A stretch of DNA of 33,893 nt, taken from Actinophytocola sp. Lineage in GTDB: Bacteria; Actinomycetota; Actinomycetes; Mycobacteriales; Pseudonocardiaceae. Below the pieces are notes generated by a model. It ran no database searches. It saw only the letters and a list, made by a program, of their open reading frames with translations, and had not been told where the DNA came from. The stretch lies in the NCBI RefSeq assembly GCF_009379765.1, contig NZ_WHTD01000087.1, positions 1 to 33,893 of the forward strand. The letters are read 5' to 3'. Of the stretch, positions 1-8,339 are shown piece after piece. Position 1 is the stretch's first letter, and each line of letters starts with the position of its first letter. Both the position numbers and the translations under genes were made by a program.

Positions 1-94
1 CCGCCGGGGTGGCATCGGACCACTCCGGCCGCTCCGGCTCGACCTGCTCGGCCGGCTCCTCGGGAGGGGTCGGTTCCCGGTTGTCCTCGGTCAT
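1..94 (-). CDS. N-terminus of a third gene in the two-component operon, possibly an HtrA/PepD-like protease (partial)
   Basis: Only the first 31 codons lie in the window; the gene runs off the left edge. It starts at an ATG (92-94) 65 bp downstream of the histidine kinase stop and on the same strand. The visible residues are a Pro/Glu-rich, probably disordered, cytoplasmic leader (MTEDNREPTPPEEPAEQ...). In mycobacteria and relatives the mprA-mprB pair is followed by pepD, an HtrA-type membrane serine protease that starts with a similar Pro-rich tail. The protease identity is inferred from this order, since no catalytic part is visible. The reading frame and start are reasonably secure. Confidence 0.6.
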   Translation of the reverse strand, partial: MTEDNREPTPPEEPAEQVEPERPEWSDATPA

Positions 95-158
95 GTTGTC
101 CACCTTGCGCCACGGTCCTGAGAACGTCCTGAGACAAACCTATGGAGACCCGATGAGT

Positions 159-1550
159 TCAGCCCAGCGAGGCGTCCGGCGTTCCCGGCAGCCGGATCGC
201 CATCAGCGCCCCGCCGTCGGCCGAACGCCCGGCGTACACCGCGCCACCGTGCCGTTGCGCGGCACTCTTCACGATCGCGAGGCCCAGCCCCGAACCGGGA
301 AGCGTCCGTGCCTCGTCGGAGCGGTAGAAGCGGTCGAACACGTACGGCAGGTCGGCGTCGGTGATGCCCGGCCCTGCGTCGGCGACCTGCAGGAACGCGT
401 ACCCGTGCCCGGCATGCCGCAGGTCGACCCGCACGGTCCCCTCCGGTGGGCTGAACTTCACCGCGTTGTCCAGCAGGTTCAGCACCGCGCGCTCCAGCAC
501 GGCCGGCTCGCCGAGCAGGTACCACGGCTGCAGGTCGGTCTCGAACGTCACGTCACCGGCGCGCCGGCGGGCTCGGGCGAGCGCCTGCTCGACGATGTCG
601 ACCATGTCGATGCGCTCGCGGGTCAGCTGCGGCGCGTCCTCGCGCGCGAGCTCGACCAGGTCGCCGATCAGCTGGGTCAGCTCGCCGAGCTGGGCACGCA
701 GGTCGTCGTGGATCTCCACCTTGTCCTCATCGGACAGTTGAGGGCTGTTCGGCCGCTCCGCGGAGAGCAGCAGCTCCAGGTTGGTACGCAAGGAGGTCAG
801 CGGGGTGCGCAGCTCGTGCCCGGCGTCGGCGACGAGCTGACGCTGCCGGTCCTGCGCGTAGGCGACGGCGGCGAGCATCTGGTTGAAGCTGTGCGACAGC
901 CGGACCAGCTCGTCGTCGCCCTCGACCTGGATGGGCCGCAGGTCACCGGTCTGCGCGACCCGCTCGGTGGCGCGGGTCAGCCGCTGCACCGGACGAAGCC
1001 CGGTGCGCGCGACCGCGGTGCCGGCGAGTGCGGAGACCACCACCCCGGCGCCGCCGATCAGCAGCAGGACCAGCGAAAGGTCGGCGAGCTGGTCCTTGGT
1101 GGGCTGCAGTGACTGCGCGAGCACGAGCGCGCCCAGGTCGCGGTAGGGCACCGCGAGCACCCGGGTGCCGGTCGACCGGTCGGTGCGGATGCTGTTGGGC
1201 TTGTCGCCTGTGGCCACCGCCAGCTCGTCGTGGCCGATCGGCGGCGAGTGGTAGGTGATGTTGTTGATCGGCGTGCCGTTGCTGTCGACCAGTGCGAACT
1301 GGACGTCGGTGAGCGACAGGAGCGCCGCCGGGATCGCCTGGCCCTCGAACTCCGCGATGAGGGGGGAGTTGACGACGTTGGCCGCCTTCTGCCCGAGGGT
1401 GGCGTCGACCTGGTCGTAGAGGTTCTCCCGGACGGTGAGGTAGGCGCCGAGGGACACGACGGCCACCGCACCGGCGACGCAGCTGGCCGCGAGCCACGTC
1501 ACCCTGGCGCGCAGCGACATCCGCCGCCGCCCGCCGACCGTCAGGATCAC
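159..1550 (-). CDS. Sensor histidine kinase, MprB-like
   Basis: A 463-residue membrane sensor kinase. There are two membrane segments (about 17-39 and 158-180) flanking a ~115-residue extracytoplasmic sensor. A HAMP linker follows (about 181-235), then the HisKA H-box GHELRTP with phosphoacceptor His245, the N-box LLDNAVKFS (Asn362), the G1 box DAGPG (391-395) and the G2 box GSGLGLAI (419-426). The GTG start at 1550 is chosen because it overlaps the TGA of the response regulator (GTGA) and has a GGGAG eight bases upstream; an ATG at 1520 is the alternative. It should autophosphorylate and pass phosphate to the adjacent regulator. The pairing resembles mycobacterial MprAB, which responds to envelope stress; that role is inferred. 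Confidence 0.93.
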   Translation of the reverse strand: MILTVGGRRRMSLRARVTWLAASCVAGAVAVVSLGAYLTVRENLYDQVDATLGQKAANVVNSPLIAEFEGQAIPAALLSLTDVQFALVDSNGTPINNITYHSPPIGHDELAVATGDKPNSIRTDRSTGTRVLAVPYRDLGALVLAQSLQPTKDQLADLSLVLLLIGGAGVVVSALAGTAVARTGLRPVQRLTRATERVAQTGDLRPIQVEGDDELVRLSHSFNQMLAAVAYAQDRQRQLVADAGHELRTPLTSLRTNLELLLSAERPNSPQLSDEDKVEIHDDLRAQLGELTQLIGDLVELAREDAPQLTRERIDMVDIVEQALARARRRAGDVTFETDLQPWYLLGEPAVLERAVLNLLDNAVKFSPPEGTVRVDLRHAGHGYAFLQVADAGPGITDADLPYVFDRFYRSDEARTLPGSGLGLAIVKSAAQRHGGAVYAGRSADGGALMAIRLPGTPDASLG

Positions 1551-2236
1551 GGAGGCGTCTCCCGCAGCACGTAGCCGATGCCGCGCACGGTGTGGATCAG
1601 CCGCGGCTCGTCCTCGGCCTCGGTCTTGCGGCGCAGGTATCCGATGTAGACCTCGAGGGCGTTGCCGGAGGTCGGGAAGTCGTAGCCCCAGACCTCCTCG
1701 AGGATGCGGCTGCGGGTGAGAACCTGCTTGGGGTGGGCGAGAAGCAGTTCGAGCAGCGCGAACTCGGTGCGGGTGAGGCTGATCGGGCGCTCGCCGCGGC
1801 GGACGTCGCGGGTGCCGGGGTCGAGCTCGAGGCCGGCGAAGCTGAGCGTCTGCGGGGCGGGGCCGGTGACGTCGAAGGTGCGGCGGCGAAGGAGAGCGCG
1901 CAGCCGGGCGAGGAGCTCCTCGAGCGCGAACGGCTTGGGGAGGTAGTCGTCGGCGCCGGCGTCGAGGCCGGCGACCCGGTCGGACACCGTGTCGCGCGCG
2001 GTGAGGACGAGGATGGGCAGGTCGTCGCCGGTGCCGCGGAGGCGGCGACACACCTCGAGCCCGTCGACCCTCGGCATCATCACGTCGAGCACCATCGCGT
2101 CGGGGCGGGCCGACGCGATCGAGTCGATTGCCTGCTGGCCGTCGGTGGCCAGCTCGACCTGGTAGCCGTTGAACTGCAGCGAGCGCCGCAGCGACTCGCG
2201 GACGGCCCGGTCGTCGTCGACAACGAGGATGCGCAT
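1547..2236 (-). CDS. OmpR-family response regulator, MprA-like
   Basis: A 229-residue two-domain regulator. The receiver begins MRILVVDDDRA with the acidic pocket at Asp7-Asp9. The phosphoacceptor is Asp51 (VLDVMMP), the switch Thr is in LTARD at ~79, and the conserved Lys is K101 (LPKPF). The C-terminal winged-helix DNA-binding domain (about 130-229) carries LTRTEFALLELLLAHP, VWGYDF and the VRGIGYVL strand typical of OmpR/PhoB proteins. The stop overlaps the kinase start by four bases, so the two are translationally coupled. It is the first gene of its operon, and the promoter should lie just upstream of 2236. Family assignment is firm; the MprA equivalence rests on resemblance and gene order. 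Confidence 0.95.
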   Translation of the reverse strand: MRILVVDDDRAVRESLRRSLQFNGYQVELATDGQQAIDSIASARPDAMVLDVMMPRVDGLEVCRRLRGTGDDLPILVLTARDTVSDRVAGLDAGADDYLPKPFALEELLARLRALLRRRTFDVTGPAPQTLSFAGLELDPGTRDVRRGERPISLTRTEFALLELLLAHPKQVLTRSRILEEVWGYDFPTSGNALEVYIGYLRRKTEAEDEPRLIHTVRGIGYVLRETPP

Positions 2237-2399
2237 GCGGTCAGTGTCACCCCCGCTGCTGAGACGCGCCTGAGAAGGGTGGCGCCGGCCACACCCGGCG
2301 AACCGCCCGAAACCCCCACAGCCACCATGACCTGCGAAAGCCCACCGAGATCACGATTTCGCTCGACACAGCACAACCACCTCGGCGTCGTCGGCCGGG

Positions 2400-2575
2400 T
2401 CGGAGACGCCGGCGGCGGCTACCGGGTGCCGGGCCGGCTGGACGAAGCCGCCACGCTGTTGGAGCAGACGGCCACCACCGCGGAACGGGTACTGGGGCGC
2501 GGGCATCCCCTCACCAGACATCTGCTCGATGCCGTACGCCGGGTGCGGAAGCCGGGACCCGCCGAACATCCGTGA
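2400..2575 (+). pseudogene. Remnant of a tetratricopeptide-repeat protein
   Basis: Within the 389-bp space between the response regulator and the next gene, the plus strand encodes a short stretch typical of the C-terminal repeat of actinobacterial TPR/NB-ARC proteins: GRLDEAATLLEQ, then ERVLGRGHPLTRHLL, ending in a TGA at 2573-2575. Intact repeats of this kind read AGRLDEA...ERVLGPDHPDT. No upstream repeats, start codon or ribosome-binding site fit, so this is most likely the tail of a decayed gene. Nothing else is recognisable in 2237-2625. Confidence 0.5.
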
Positions 2576-2625
2576 CAGGCCGGCCGACCCCGTGAACGGC
2601 GTCCCTCTCCGGCAAAGCCCGCGGG

Positions 2626-3798
2626 TCAGAACGAGTCGGCCATCCGGACCGGGTGCGGGGCGCCGGTCAGCAGGTCCAGCAGGCGCGCGGCCGCCAGGTC
2701 GCCGGTGATCAGTCCGGCGCGGTGCAGCATCGCCGTGTCCGCCGAGCCCGCGTACCAGGGGCCCAGCGCCCGGGCCGCGAGCCGGACCGCGCCGGTGCCG
2801 CCCGGTTCGCAGACGACCTTCCCGCCGTCGGCGACCAGGCGGTACGAGCCTGCCTGCCAAGGCGCGTGCTCGTCGACCACCTCGATGTCGACCGTGCCCG
2901 ACACGTACCGCGCCGCCGGCCACCCGCGGGCCGCGACCGCCGCGGGCAGGTCGACCACCCGCAGCATCCACGGATGGTTCATCACGTCGTGCAGCACCGG
3001 CATCGTCATCAGCAGCTGCCACCACGCCGGGTCGACGATCCGCAGCGAGACCTCGGTCATGATCCCGGCCCAGCGCCCCAGGTTCGCCAGCAGCCCGAGC
3101 CCGGTCTCCCGGTCCAGCGCGACGAGGTCGTAGATGATCAGCTTCTCGCCCTCGGGCCGGTCGGCGCTCAGGTAGCCGCGCACGGTGCCGTCCGGACCGG
3201 GCGCGACCTCGACGATGTCCACCTCCAGAAGGCGTTCCAGCTCGAACGCCGCGGTCGACCGGTCCAGCATTCCGTCCACTGTGGACGCGAAGGTCAGGTA
3301 GGCGTCGTGCAGCGCGGGCAGGTCCTGCGTCCCGGCCCGCTTGAGAACCAGGCGCGACGCGGGCTTCGGCAGCAGCGCGAACAGCTCCGGCCGCAACCGC
3401 ACCCGCTGGTAGTCACCGGCCTGCTCCCAGCCGAGGCCGCGGTACAGCGGCGGCGCCGACGGGTACAGCGCCGAGATCACCTGCCCACGCTCGCGCATCA
3501 CCGGCAACACCGCGTCCAGCAGCGCCGTCGCGACGCCGTGCCCTCGGGCGTGCGGGTCGACGGCCACCGACGCGATGCCGCCCATCGACACCGCCGACCC
3601 GCCGAAGAACTGCGCGTAGTCACGCACCTTGACACAACCGACGAGCCGGCCGCCGTCCTCGGCGACCAGCCCGTGCCAGCCGGTCGGCCGGTGCGACCAG
3701 AGGCTGGCCGGCTCCGGCTCGCGTGGCCCGCCGAACGCCAGGCGGGCGAGGCGGTAGATGTCCTCGTCGTCTTCGGTCCGGTGCGGCCGAACGATCAT
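2626..3798 (-). CDS. Eis-like GNAT N-acetyltransferase
   Basis: A 390-residue protein of the size and layout of the Eis family: an N-terminal GNAT domain, a second GNAT-like region and a C-terminal sterol-carrier-like domain. The acetyl-CoA-binding stretch is visible at 78-90 (VAVDPHARGHGVA, a R-G-H-G-V-A loop). The segment LYPSAPPLYRGLGWEQAG (about 111-128) matches the region carrying the catalytic Tyr in Eis. The chain ends in Phe, and a C-terminal Phe carboxylate is the catalytic base in Mycobacterium tuberculosis Eis. Relatives acetylate amines such as aminoglycosides or lysine side chains; the substrate here is unknown. It starts 10 bp after the dehydrogenase stop and is probably co-transcribed. 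Confidence 0.88.
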   Translation of the reverse strand: MIVRPHRTEDDEDIYRLARLAFGGPREPEPASLWSHRPTGWHGLVAEDGGRLVGCVKVRDYAQFFGGSAVSMGGIASVAVDPHARGHGVATALLDAVLPVMRERGQVISALYPSAPPLYRGLGWEQAGDYQRVRLRPELFALLPKPASRLVLKRAGTQDLPALHDAYLTFASTVDGMLDRSTAAFELERLLEVDIVEVAPGPDGTVRGYLSADRPEGEKLIIYDLVALDRETGLGLLANLGRWAGIMTEVSLRIVDPAWWQLLMTMPVLHDVMNHPWMLRVVDLPAAVAARGWPAARYVSGTVDIEVVDEHAPWQAGSYRLVADGGKVVCEPGGTGAVRLAARALGPWYAGSADTAMLHRAGLITGDLAAARLLDLLTGAPHPVRMADSF

Positions 3799-3808
3799 GT
3801 CTGTCCCT

Positions 3809-4650
<842 letters not shown>

Positions 4651-4654
<4 letters not shown>

Positions 4655-4968
4655 TCGACCACCTCGGCGGAGAACATCGACACGAGCTCCATGCCGCCGA
4701 TCTCGGTGAGGTTGGCGCCGGAGACCTGCCACTCCGGCGAGGTGAACGCGGCCTTCATCGCGTCCTTGGACTCGAAGTACAGCTCGGCGATCAGGTACGG
4801 CTGCGCGTCGCCGAGCATCCCGGGCACGAACACGCGCTGGACCTTGGCGAGCTCCTGACGGATGAGGCCGGGCACCTTGTCGATGAGCGGCTTGTGCGTC
4901 TCGAAGTACGCCTTGTCGAACGCCTCGGGATCGGCCGGCGGCTTGTACAGCGCGATGTACTTGATCAT
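4651..4968 (-). CDS. EthD-family protein
   Basis: A 105-residue dimeric alpha/beta-barrel protein. MIKYIALYKPPADPEAFDKAY starts the ferredoxin-like fold, followed by THKPLIDKVPGL, the HxP-type motif of EthD/REDY-like proteins, and a terminal SMFSAEVVE. The ATG at 4968 has a clear GAGGAG six bases upstream. It is the first gene of an operon with the 3-hydroxyacyl-CoA dehydrogenase and the Eis-like acetyltransferase. EthD proteins often accompany degradative oxidation gene sets, but their biochemical role is poorly defined. Confidence 0.88.
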
Positions 4969-5032
4969 GTGACACTCCTCGTCTCGGTCGGCGCTGAGAC
5001 TGTAATAGCACGGGACCGGGCACCATGGCGTC

Positions 5033-5686
5033 GTGCGGATCATCCTGCTGCGGCACGCGGAGAGCCTGGGCAACATCGACGAGCTGGCGTACACGCGCAC
5101 GCCCGACCACGCGCTGCCGCTCACGCCGCGCGGCGAGGTCCAGGCCCGCAAGGCCGGCCAGTCGATACGTGACCTGCTGGCGGAGCCGGCCGCGGCCTAC
5201 GTCAGCCCCTACGTGCGGGCGGTGCGCACCCTGGCGCTGCTCGACATCGGCGACCGGCTGGAGCGGACCGTGCCCGAGCCGCGGCTGCGCGAGCAGGACT
5301 GGGGCAACCTCCAGGACCCGCTCGAGCAGGAGGTGCAGAAGCGCAAGCGGCACGAGTTCGGCCACTTCTTCTACCGGCTCGAGCACGGCGAGTCCGGCGC
5401 GGACGTCGACGACCGCGTCGCGAGCTTCCTCAACGAGCTGGAGCTGCGCATCGCCAAGGACGCGCGGCACCCGTCGACCGTGCTGGTCGTCTCGCACGGG
5501 CTCACGATGCGGCTGCTCTGCCGGCGGATGTTCTCCTGGAGCATCGACCTGTTCGAGTCGCTGTCCAACCCCGAGCACTGCGCCTTCCGCCGCCTCGAGC
5601 ACGACGGCGACCGCTGGCACCTCGACCGCCCGTTCGACCAGTGGCGCGACTCACCGGACGGCACCACCCAGGTAGGCGAACTCTGA
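5033..5686 (+). CDS. Histidine phosphatase superfamily protein (phosphoglycerate-mutase-like)
   Basis: A 217-residue member of the histidine phosphatase clan. The RHAE motif at 7-10 supplies the phospho-accepting His8. SPYVRAVRT (58-66) gives the conserved Arg62, LREQDWGNLQ holds the acid/base Glu87, and VVSHG (152-156) provides His155. The GTG start is chosen because the phosphatase motif begins at the extreme N-terminus as usual. It is divergent from the EthD operon across 64 bp. A strong bidirectional hairpin lies just past its stop. The substrate (phosphosugar, phosphoglycerate or other) cannot be told from sequence. Confidence 0.92.
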   Translation: MRIILLRHAESLGNIDELAYTRTPDHALPLTPRGEVQARKAGQSIRDLLAEPAAAYVSPYVRAVRTLALLDIGDRLERTVPEPRLREQDWGNLQDPLEQEVQKRKRHEFGHFFYRLEHGESGADVDDRVASFLNELELRIAKDARHPSTVLVVSHGLTMRLLCRRMFSWSIDLFESLSNPEHCAFRRLEHDGDRWHLDRPFDQWRDSPDGTTQVGEL

Positions 5687-5701
5687 CCGGAACATGTTCG
5701 G

Positions 5702-5740
5702 GAGATCTCAGGGAGACCCCCGGACGGTCTCCCCGATCTC
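5702..5740. terminator. Two-tier hairpin, probable bidirectional terminator
   Basis: GGGAGACC (5711-5718) pairs perfectly with GGTCTCCC (5726-5733) over a seven-base loop. An outer GAGATC (5702-5707) pairs with GATCTC (5735-5740). It follows the phosphatase stop by 15 bp and also covers the stop of the minus-strand remnant ending at 5739. It has no long U tract, as is common in high-GC actinobacteria. Confidence 0.6.
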
Positions 5741-5945
5741 AGGCGGCGCCGTCGTGACTCTCGCCGACCACGATTCCACCTTCGCCCGTGGTGTCGGCCC
5801 CGGCGAGGGAGACCAGCGCCTGGTCGAGCAGCCGGTGAATGCCGGCGCTGATGCCGGTGCACTCCCGGTCGACCTTCACCGCGTTCTTCTGAATCGAGCC
5901 GGCCAGCTTCTTGACCTCGTCGATCTTGGCCAGCCGCGTCAGCAC
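5739..5945 (-). pseudogene. C-terminal remnant of an unrecognised gene
   Basis: The minus-strand frame ending at 5739 reads LTRLAKIDEVKKLAGSIQK and on through a plausible helical stretch to a Gly-rich tail and a stop inside the hairpin. Codon use looks protein-like, but the frame's upstream part lies antisense to the Xre remnant at about 5935-6145. The original N-terminus therefore appears to have been replaced at about 5945. I do not recognise a family. A short intact protein starting at an ATG near 5970 cannot be excluded. Confidence 0.35.
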
Positions 5946-6145
5946 ACAGGCCCGTCTGGCGAGCGGCATGAGCCAGGACCAGCTAGCTCGCCGGGGCCGG
6001 ACCTCGCGCACGACGCTGTCGGCCTACGAGCGCGGCCACCGGTGTTGCCCTGCGCCTCAACCACGACACCTGGGCGTCGGTTCAATCTCGCCGACAGGTC
6101 GCAGCGCGCCCGGGTTTACCAACACCGGTTGCGTGGACTTCTGAA
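5935..6145 (+). pseudogene. Degraded Xre-type antitoxin, paralogue of the gene at 32250
   Basis: One frame reads ARLASGMSQDQLARRGRTSR followed by TTLSAYERGHR, matching helices 1-3 of the intact antitoxin (LARRAAGLSQEELAGRAGTS, then RTTLSAYEHGR). About 50 bp later another frame reads PGRRFNLADRSQRARVYQ, matching PGRQFDLSNRAERARVYE in its C-terminal part. The middle ~70 residues are missing and the frame is broken, so it cannot make the full protein. No nucleotidyltransferase partner remains. It sits directly upstream of a different, intact toxin-antitoxin pair. Confidence 0.72.
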
Positions 6146-6163
6146 AAAGTTCAGAATAGAGCC

Positions 6164-6631
6164 ATGACGACTGAGGTGCAGTGGAGCGAGCTGCAACGAG
6201 ACCCCAAGAGCGTCGCCGCGCTCGCCGATCGGGGCGACGTGCATGTGCGGCGTCGGGACGGCGCCGCGTTGCTGCTCACTCGGGTGGATCGCGCAGCCAC
6301 CTCGGCCGAGGGAGCGATCCACGCGGCCCGCGCCCTGCGCAGCCTGCTCGCCCACCTCCCCCGCGAGGCGCGGGAGGCCGCCGCGCGGTCACTCGTCGAC
6401 GAGTTTCCCTGGGTGGAGATTCTGCCCGCGGCAGATCGGGAACAGTTCGTCGTCGACTTCTCCCGTGCCTTCCAAGCGTCCGCCGAGCTCGGCGAGTGGT
6501 CCCCGCTGGAACAGACACTCCGGGAGTGGCGCAGCACGGCGATCGTCCACGCCGACCCGGAGCTGGCACGCAACCTCACCGGCGCCATCGACGAGGACCT
6601 CGGACCGGTTCCCAATCCGATGGACGACTGA
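6164..6631 (+). CDS. Phd-like antitoxin of a toxin-antitoxin pair
   Basis: A 155-residue protein. The first ~45 residues (EVQWSELQRDPKSVAALADRG, then VHVRRRDGAALLLTRVDRA) resemble the Phd/YefM fold: a short strand-helix DNA-binding unit followed by a 'rdg..l.l.' hairpin. The C-terminal ~100 residues include EFPWVEILP, FVVDFSRAFQASAELGEW and LREWRSTAIVHADPELAR, a conserved actinobacterial extension that probably binds the partner. It lies three bases upstream of the RelE-like gene on the same strand. An antitoxin role is inferred from the N-terminal fold and the gene pair. It follows the Xre remnant directly, so the locus may have collected toxin-antitoxin modules. Confidence 0.68.
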   Translation: MTTEVQWSELQRDPKSVAALADRGDVHVRRRDGAALLLTRVDRAATSAEGAIHAARALRSLLAHLPREAREAAARSLVDEFPWVEILPAADREQFVVDFSRAFQASAELGEWSPLEQTLREWRSTAIVHADPELARNLTGAIDEDLGPVPNPMDD

Positions 6632-6634
6632 CGG

Positions 6635-6988
6635 ATGCCGGCCAAGCGCGGAGATCGGGTTGCACCGCCTCGTCGCCCAGACGGTTGGGAAACGCGATTC
6701 GCCACCAACGAGGCCGCGAAAGGCTGGGAGGAACTGTGCCAGGCCGCTCGGTCCAACACCTGGGAGGCGTGGATCGTCCTGACTTCACGGCCCACCAGTC
6801 CGGAGAACCCAGGTAGACAACATCGGCTGCGTGGCACGTTCGGGCGTCGCGAGGTCAAGGGCCAGTCACTTGAGCAGTGGCAGTACGAGGTCACCTCAGC
6901 CGGCCGAGTTTGGTATTGCCCAGATCCCGACCACAAGATCGTGTGGGTCACGTACGCGAGCACGGCGTATCCCAAGGCCACCGAGTAA
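6635..6988 (+). CDS. RelE/ParE-like toxin
   Basis: A 117-residue basic protein. The stretch WETRFATNEAAKGWEELCQ resembles the N-terminal helices of RelE/ParE-type toxins. RQHRLRGTFGRREVKG forms the basic strand-loop. EQWQYEVTSAGRVWYC and VWVTYASTAYPKATE at the C-terminus match the 'rv.Y.i......v.v..v..rHPK.' pattern. The start is ATG 6635, three bases after the antitoxin stop, so the two are probably translationally coupled. The likely target is ribosome-bound mRNA, as for RelE relatives, although the catalytic residues cannot be assigned with confidence. The 150-bp gap to the next gene shows nothing recognisable. Confidence 0.7.
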   Translation: MPAKRGDRVAPPRRPDGWETRFATNEAAKGWEELCQAARSNTWEAWIVLTSRPTSPENPGRQHRLRGTFGRREVKGQSLEQWQYEVTSAGRVWYCPDPDHKIVWVTYASTAYPKATE

Positions 6989-7138
6989 CGCACGGTGATC
7001 CACGAAAGCCGGTTGCGTGCCCCACCACGCGCGGGACGATCGAGCCGGGCACCCGAGAGCGGCGATGGGGCGCCAGGATGCCTCGTAGGCGAGATCGCGA
7101 GCACACCCGGGCGGCGAACGTCCGCACCCGGCCCGGGG

Positions 7139-8128
7139 TCAGCCCACCAGCAGGAGCGTCTTGCCGACGGTGCGCCGCTCGTCGATGGCGGTGTGCGCGT
7201 CGGCGGCCTTCTCCAGCGGGAATGTCTGGCCGATCACCGGGGTGATCCGCCCTTCCGCCGCGTCGTCGAGCAGCCGACGCAGGGCGTCGCGGGTCGCGGC
7301 CGGGTCGCGGCCCAGGTCGCCCATGCCGATCAGCCGCACCCCCTTGCGCGCCGCGTCGTCCGGCGCGACCTCGGCGAACCCGCCGCTCGCCGCCCCGTAG
7401 GCCAGGAACCGCGCACCAGGAACCGCGACCTCGAACGCCGCGCGGCCCGCCGCGCCGCCGGTGCCGTCGAACACGACGTCGACGCCGCCGGTGATCTCGC
7501 GCACCCGGTCCGCCCAGCCGGGCTCGCCGTAGTCGACCGCCTCGGCTCCCCACGACCGCACCAGCGCCAGCTTCCGCTCACCGCGCGCCGCGCCGACCAC
7601 CCGCGCGCCGGCCGCCCTCGCGAGCGGCACGAGCAACGAGCCGAGGCTCCCGCCTGCGGCGTTGACCAGCACGCGGTCGCCCTCGGCGATCGCCGCATGG
7701 TCGAGCAGGTCGGCCGCGGTCGCACCGTCGTGCAGGAACGTGATCGCCGCCGGCAGTCCGAGCCCGCCGGGCACCGCGACGAGCTCACCGGCATCCGCCA
7801 CGGCGCGCTCGGCGTAGCCTCCGGTCGGCACCTGGATCGCGCCCACGTAGCCCCCGACCCGCGCGACGACCTTGCGGCCGACCCACTCTTCGTCCACATC
7901 GGACCCGACGGAGGCGACCGTGCCGGCCACGCCGTTACCCGGCACGTAAGGCGGCGAGACGGGGAACCACTCGCGACCCCAGCCCGCCCGGATCTGGGTG
8001 TCGACGAAGAGCACGTCCGCCACGGCGACATCGATCACCACCTGCCCCGCGCCTGCCTCCGGATCCGGCACGTCGGCCACCCGGAGGACGGACGGACCAC
8101 CGAACTCGACCACCTGAACAACTCGCAT
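7139..8128 (-). CDS. Quinone oxidoreductase / zinc-type alcohol dehydrogenase-like (MDR) protein
   Basis: A 329-residue medium-chain dehydrogenase/reductase. The N-terminal GroES-like part (1-125) has the MRVVQVVEFGGPSVL start typical of quinone oxidoreductases and PPYVPGNGVAGTVASVG. The Rossmann part carries VLVNAAGGSLGSLLVPLARA (about 153-172), an AAGGSLG variant of the NADPH-binding motif, and VVFDGTGG. The C-terminus ends RRTVGKTLLLVG. The catalytic-zinc Cys/His ligands are absent, consistent with zinc-independent NADPH:quinone reductases. It appears to be a single-gene unit. Confidence 0.93.
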   Translation of the reverse strand: MRVVQVVEFGGPSVLRVADVPDPEAGAGQVVIDVAVADVLFVDTQIRAGWGREWFPVSPPYVPGNGVAGTVASVGSDVDEEWVGRKVVARVGGYVGAIQVPTGGYAERAVADAGELVAVPGGLGLPAAITFLHDGATAADLLDHAAIAEGDRVLVNAAGGSLGSLLVPLARAAGARVVGAARGERKLALVRSWGAEAVDYGEPGWADRVREITGGVDVVFDGTGGAAGRAAFEVAVPGARFLAYGAASGGFAEVAPDDAARKGVRLIGMGDLGRDPAATRDALRRLLDDAAEGRITPVIGQTFPLEKAADAHTAIDERRTVGKTLLLVG

Positions 8129-8170
8129 GACCCCATCATGGGACCTCGACCATGCTGGAGGTCAAGCGAC

Positions 8171-8339
8171 CTAGTGTCCCGTGATCCTGGTTCCTTGCAG
8201 TCCGCTGTGGATCCACGTGGTCGATGGCAAGGCGGAGGGAGGCCGCGCATACCGGGTTGTATTCGGGCCTTCCGACAACGCCGCCAGCGGCCGCGTGGGC
8301 CGCAGCGGGCGTAAGGAGGCCATGGTCACGGGACACTAG
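8171..8339. mobile_element. MITE-like element with 14-bp perfect terminal inverted repeats
   Basis: CTAGTGTCCCGTGA (8171-8184) and TCACGGGACACTAG (8326-8339) are perfect inverted repeats bounding 169 bp. The outer CTAG may be a duplicated palindromic target (it fits the YTAR target of IS5-type elements), leaving TGTCCCGTGA as the terminal repeat. The inside has no transposase-length ORF, so it would move only in trans. The right end supplies the TAG stop of the minus-strand CHAP gene ending at 8336. Together with 8129-8170 it fills the space between the oxidoreductase and that gene. Confidence 0.65.
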
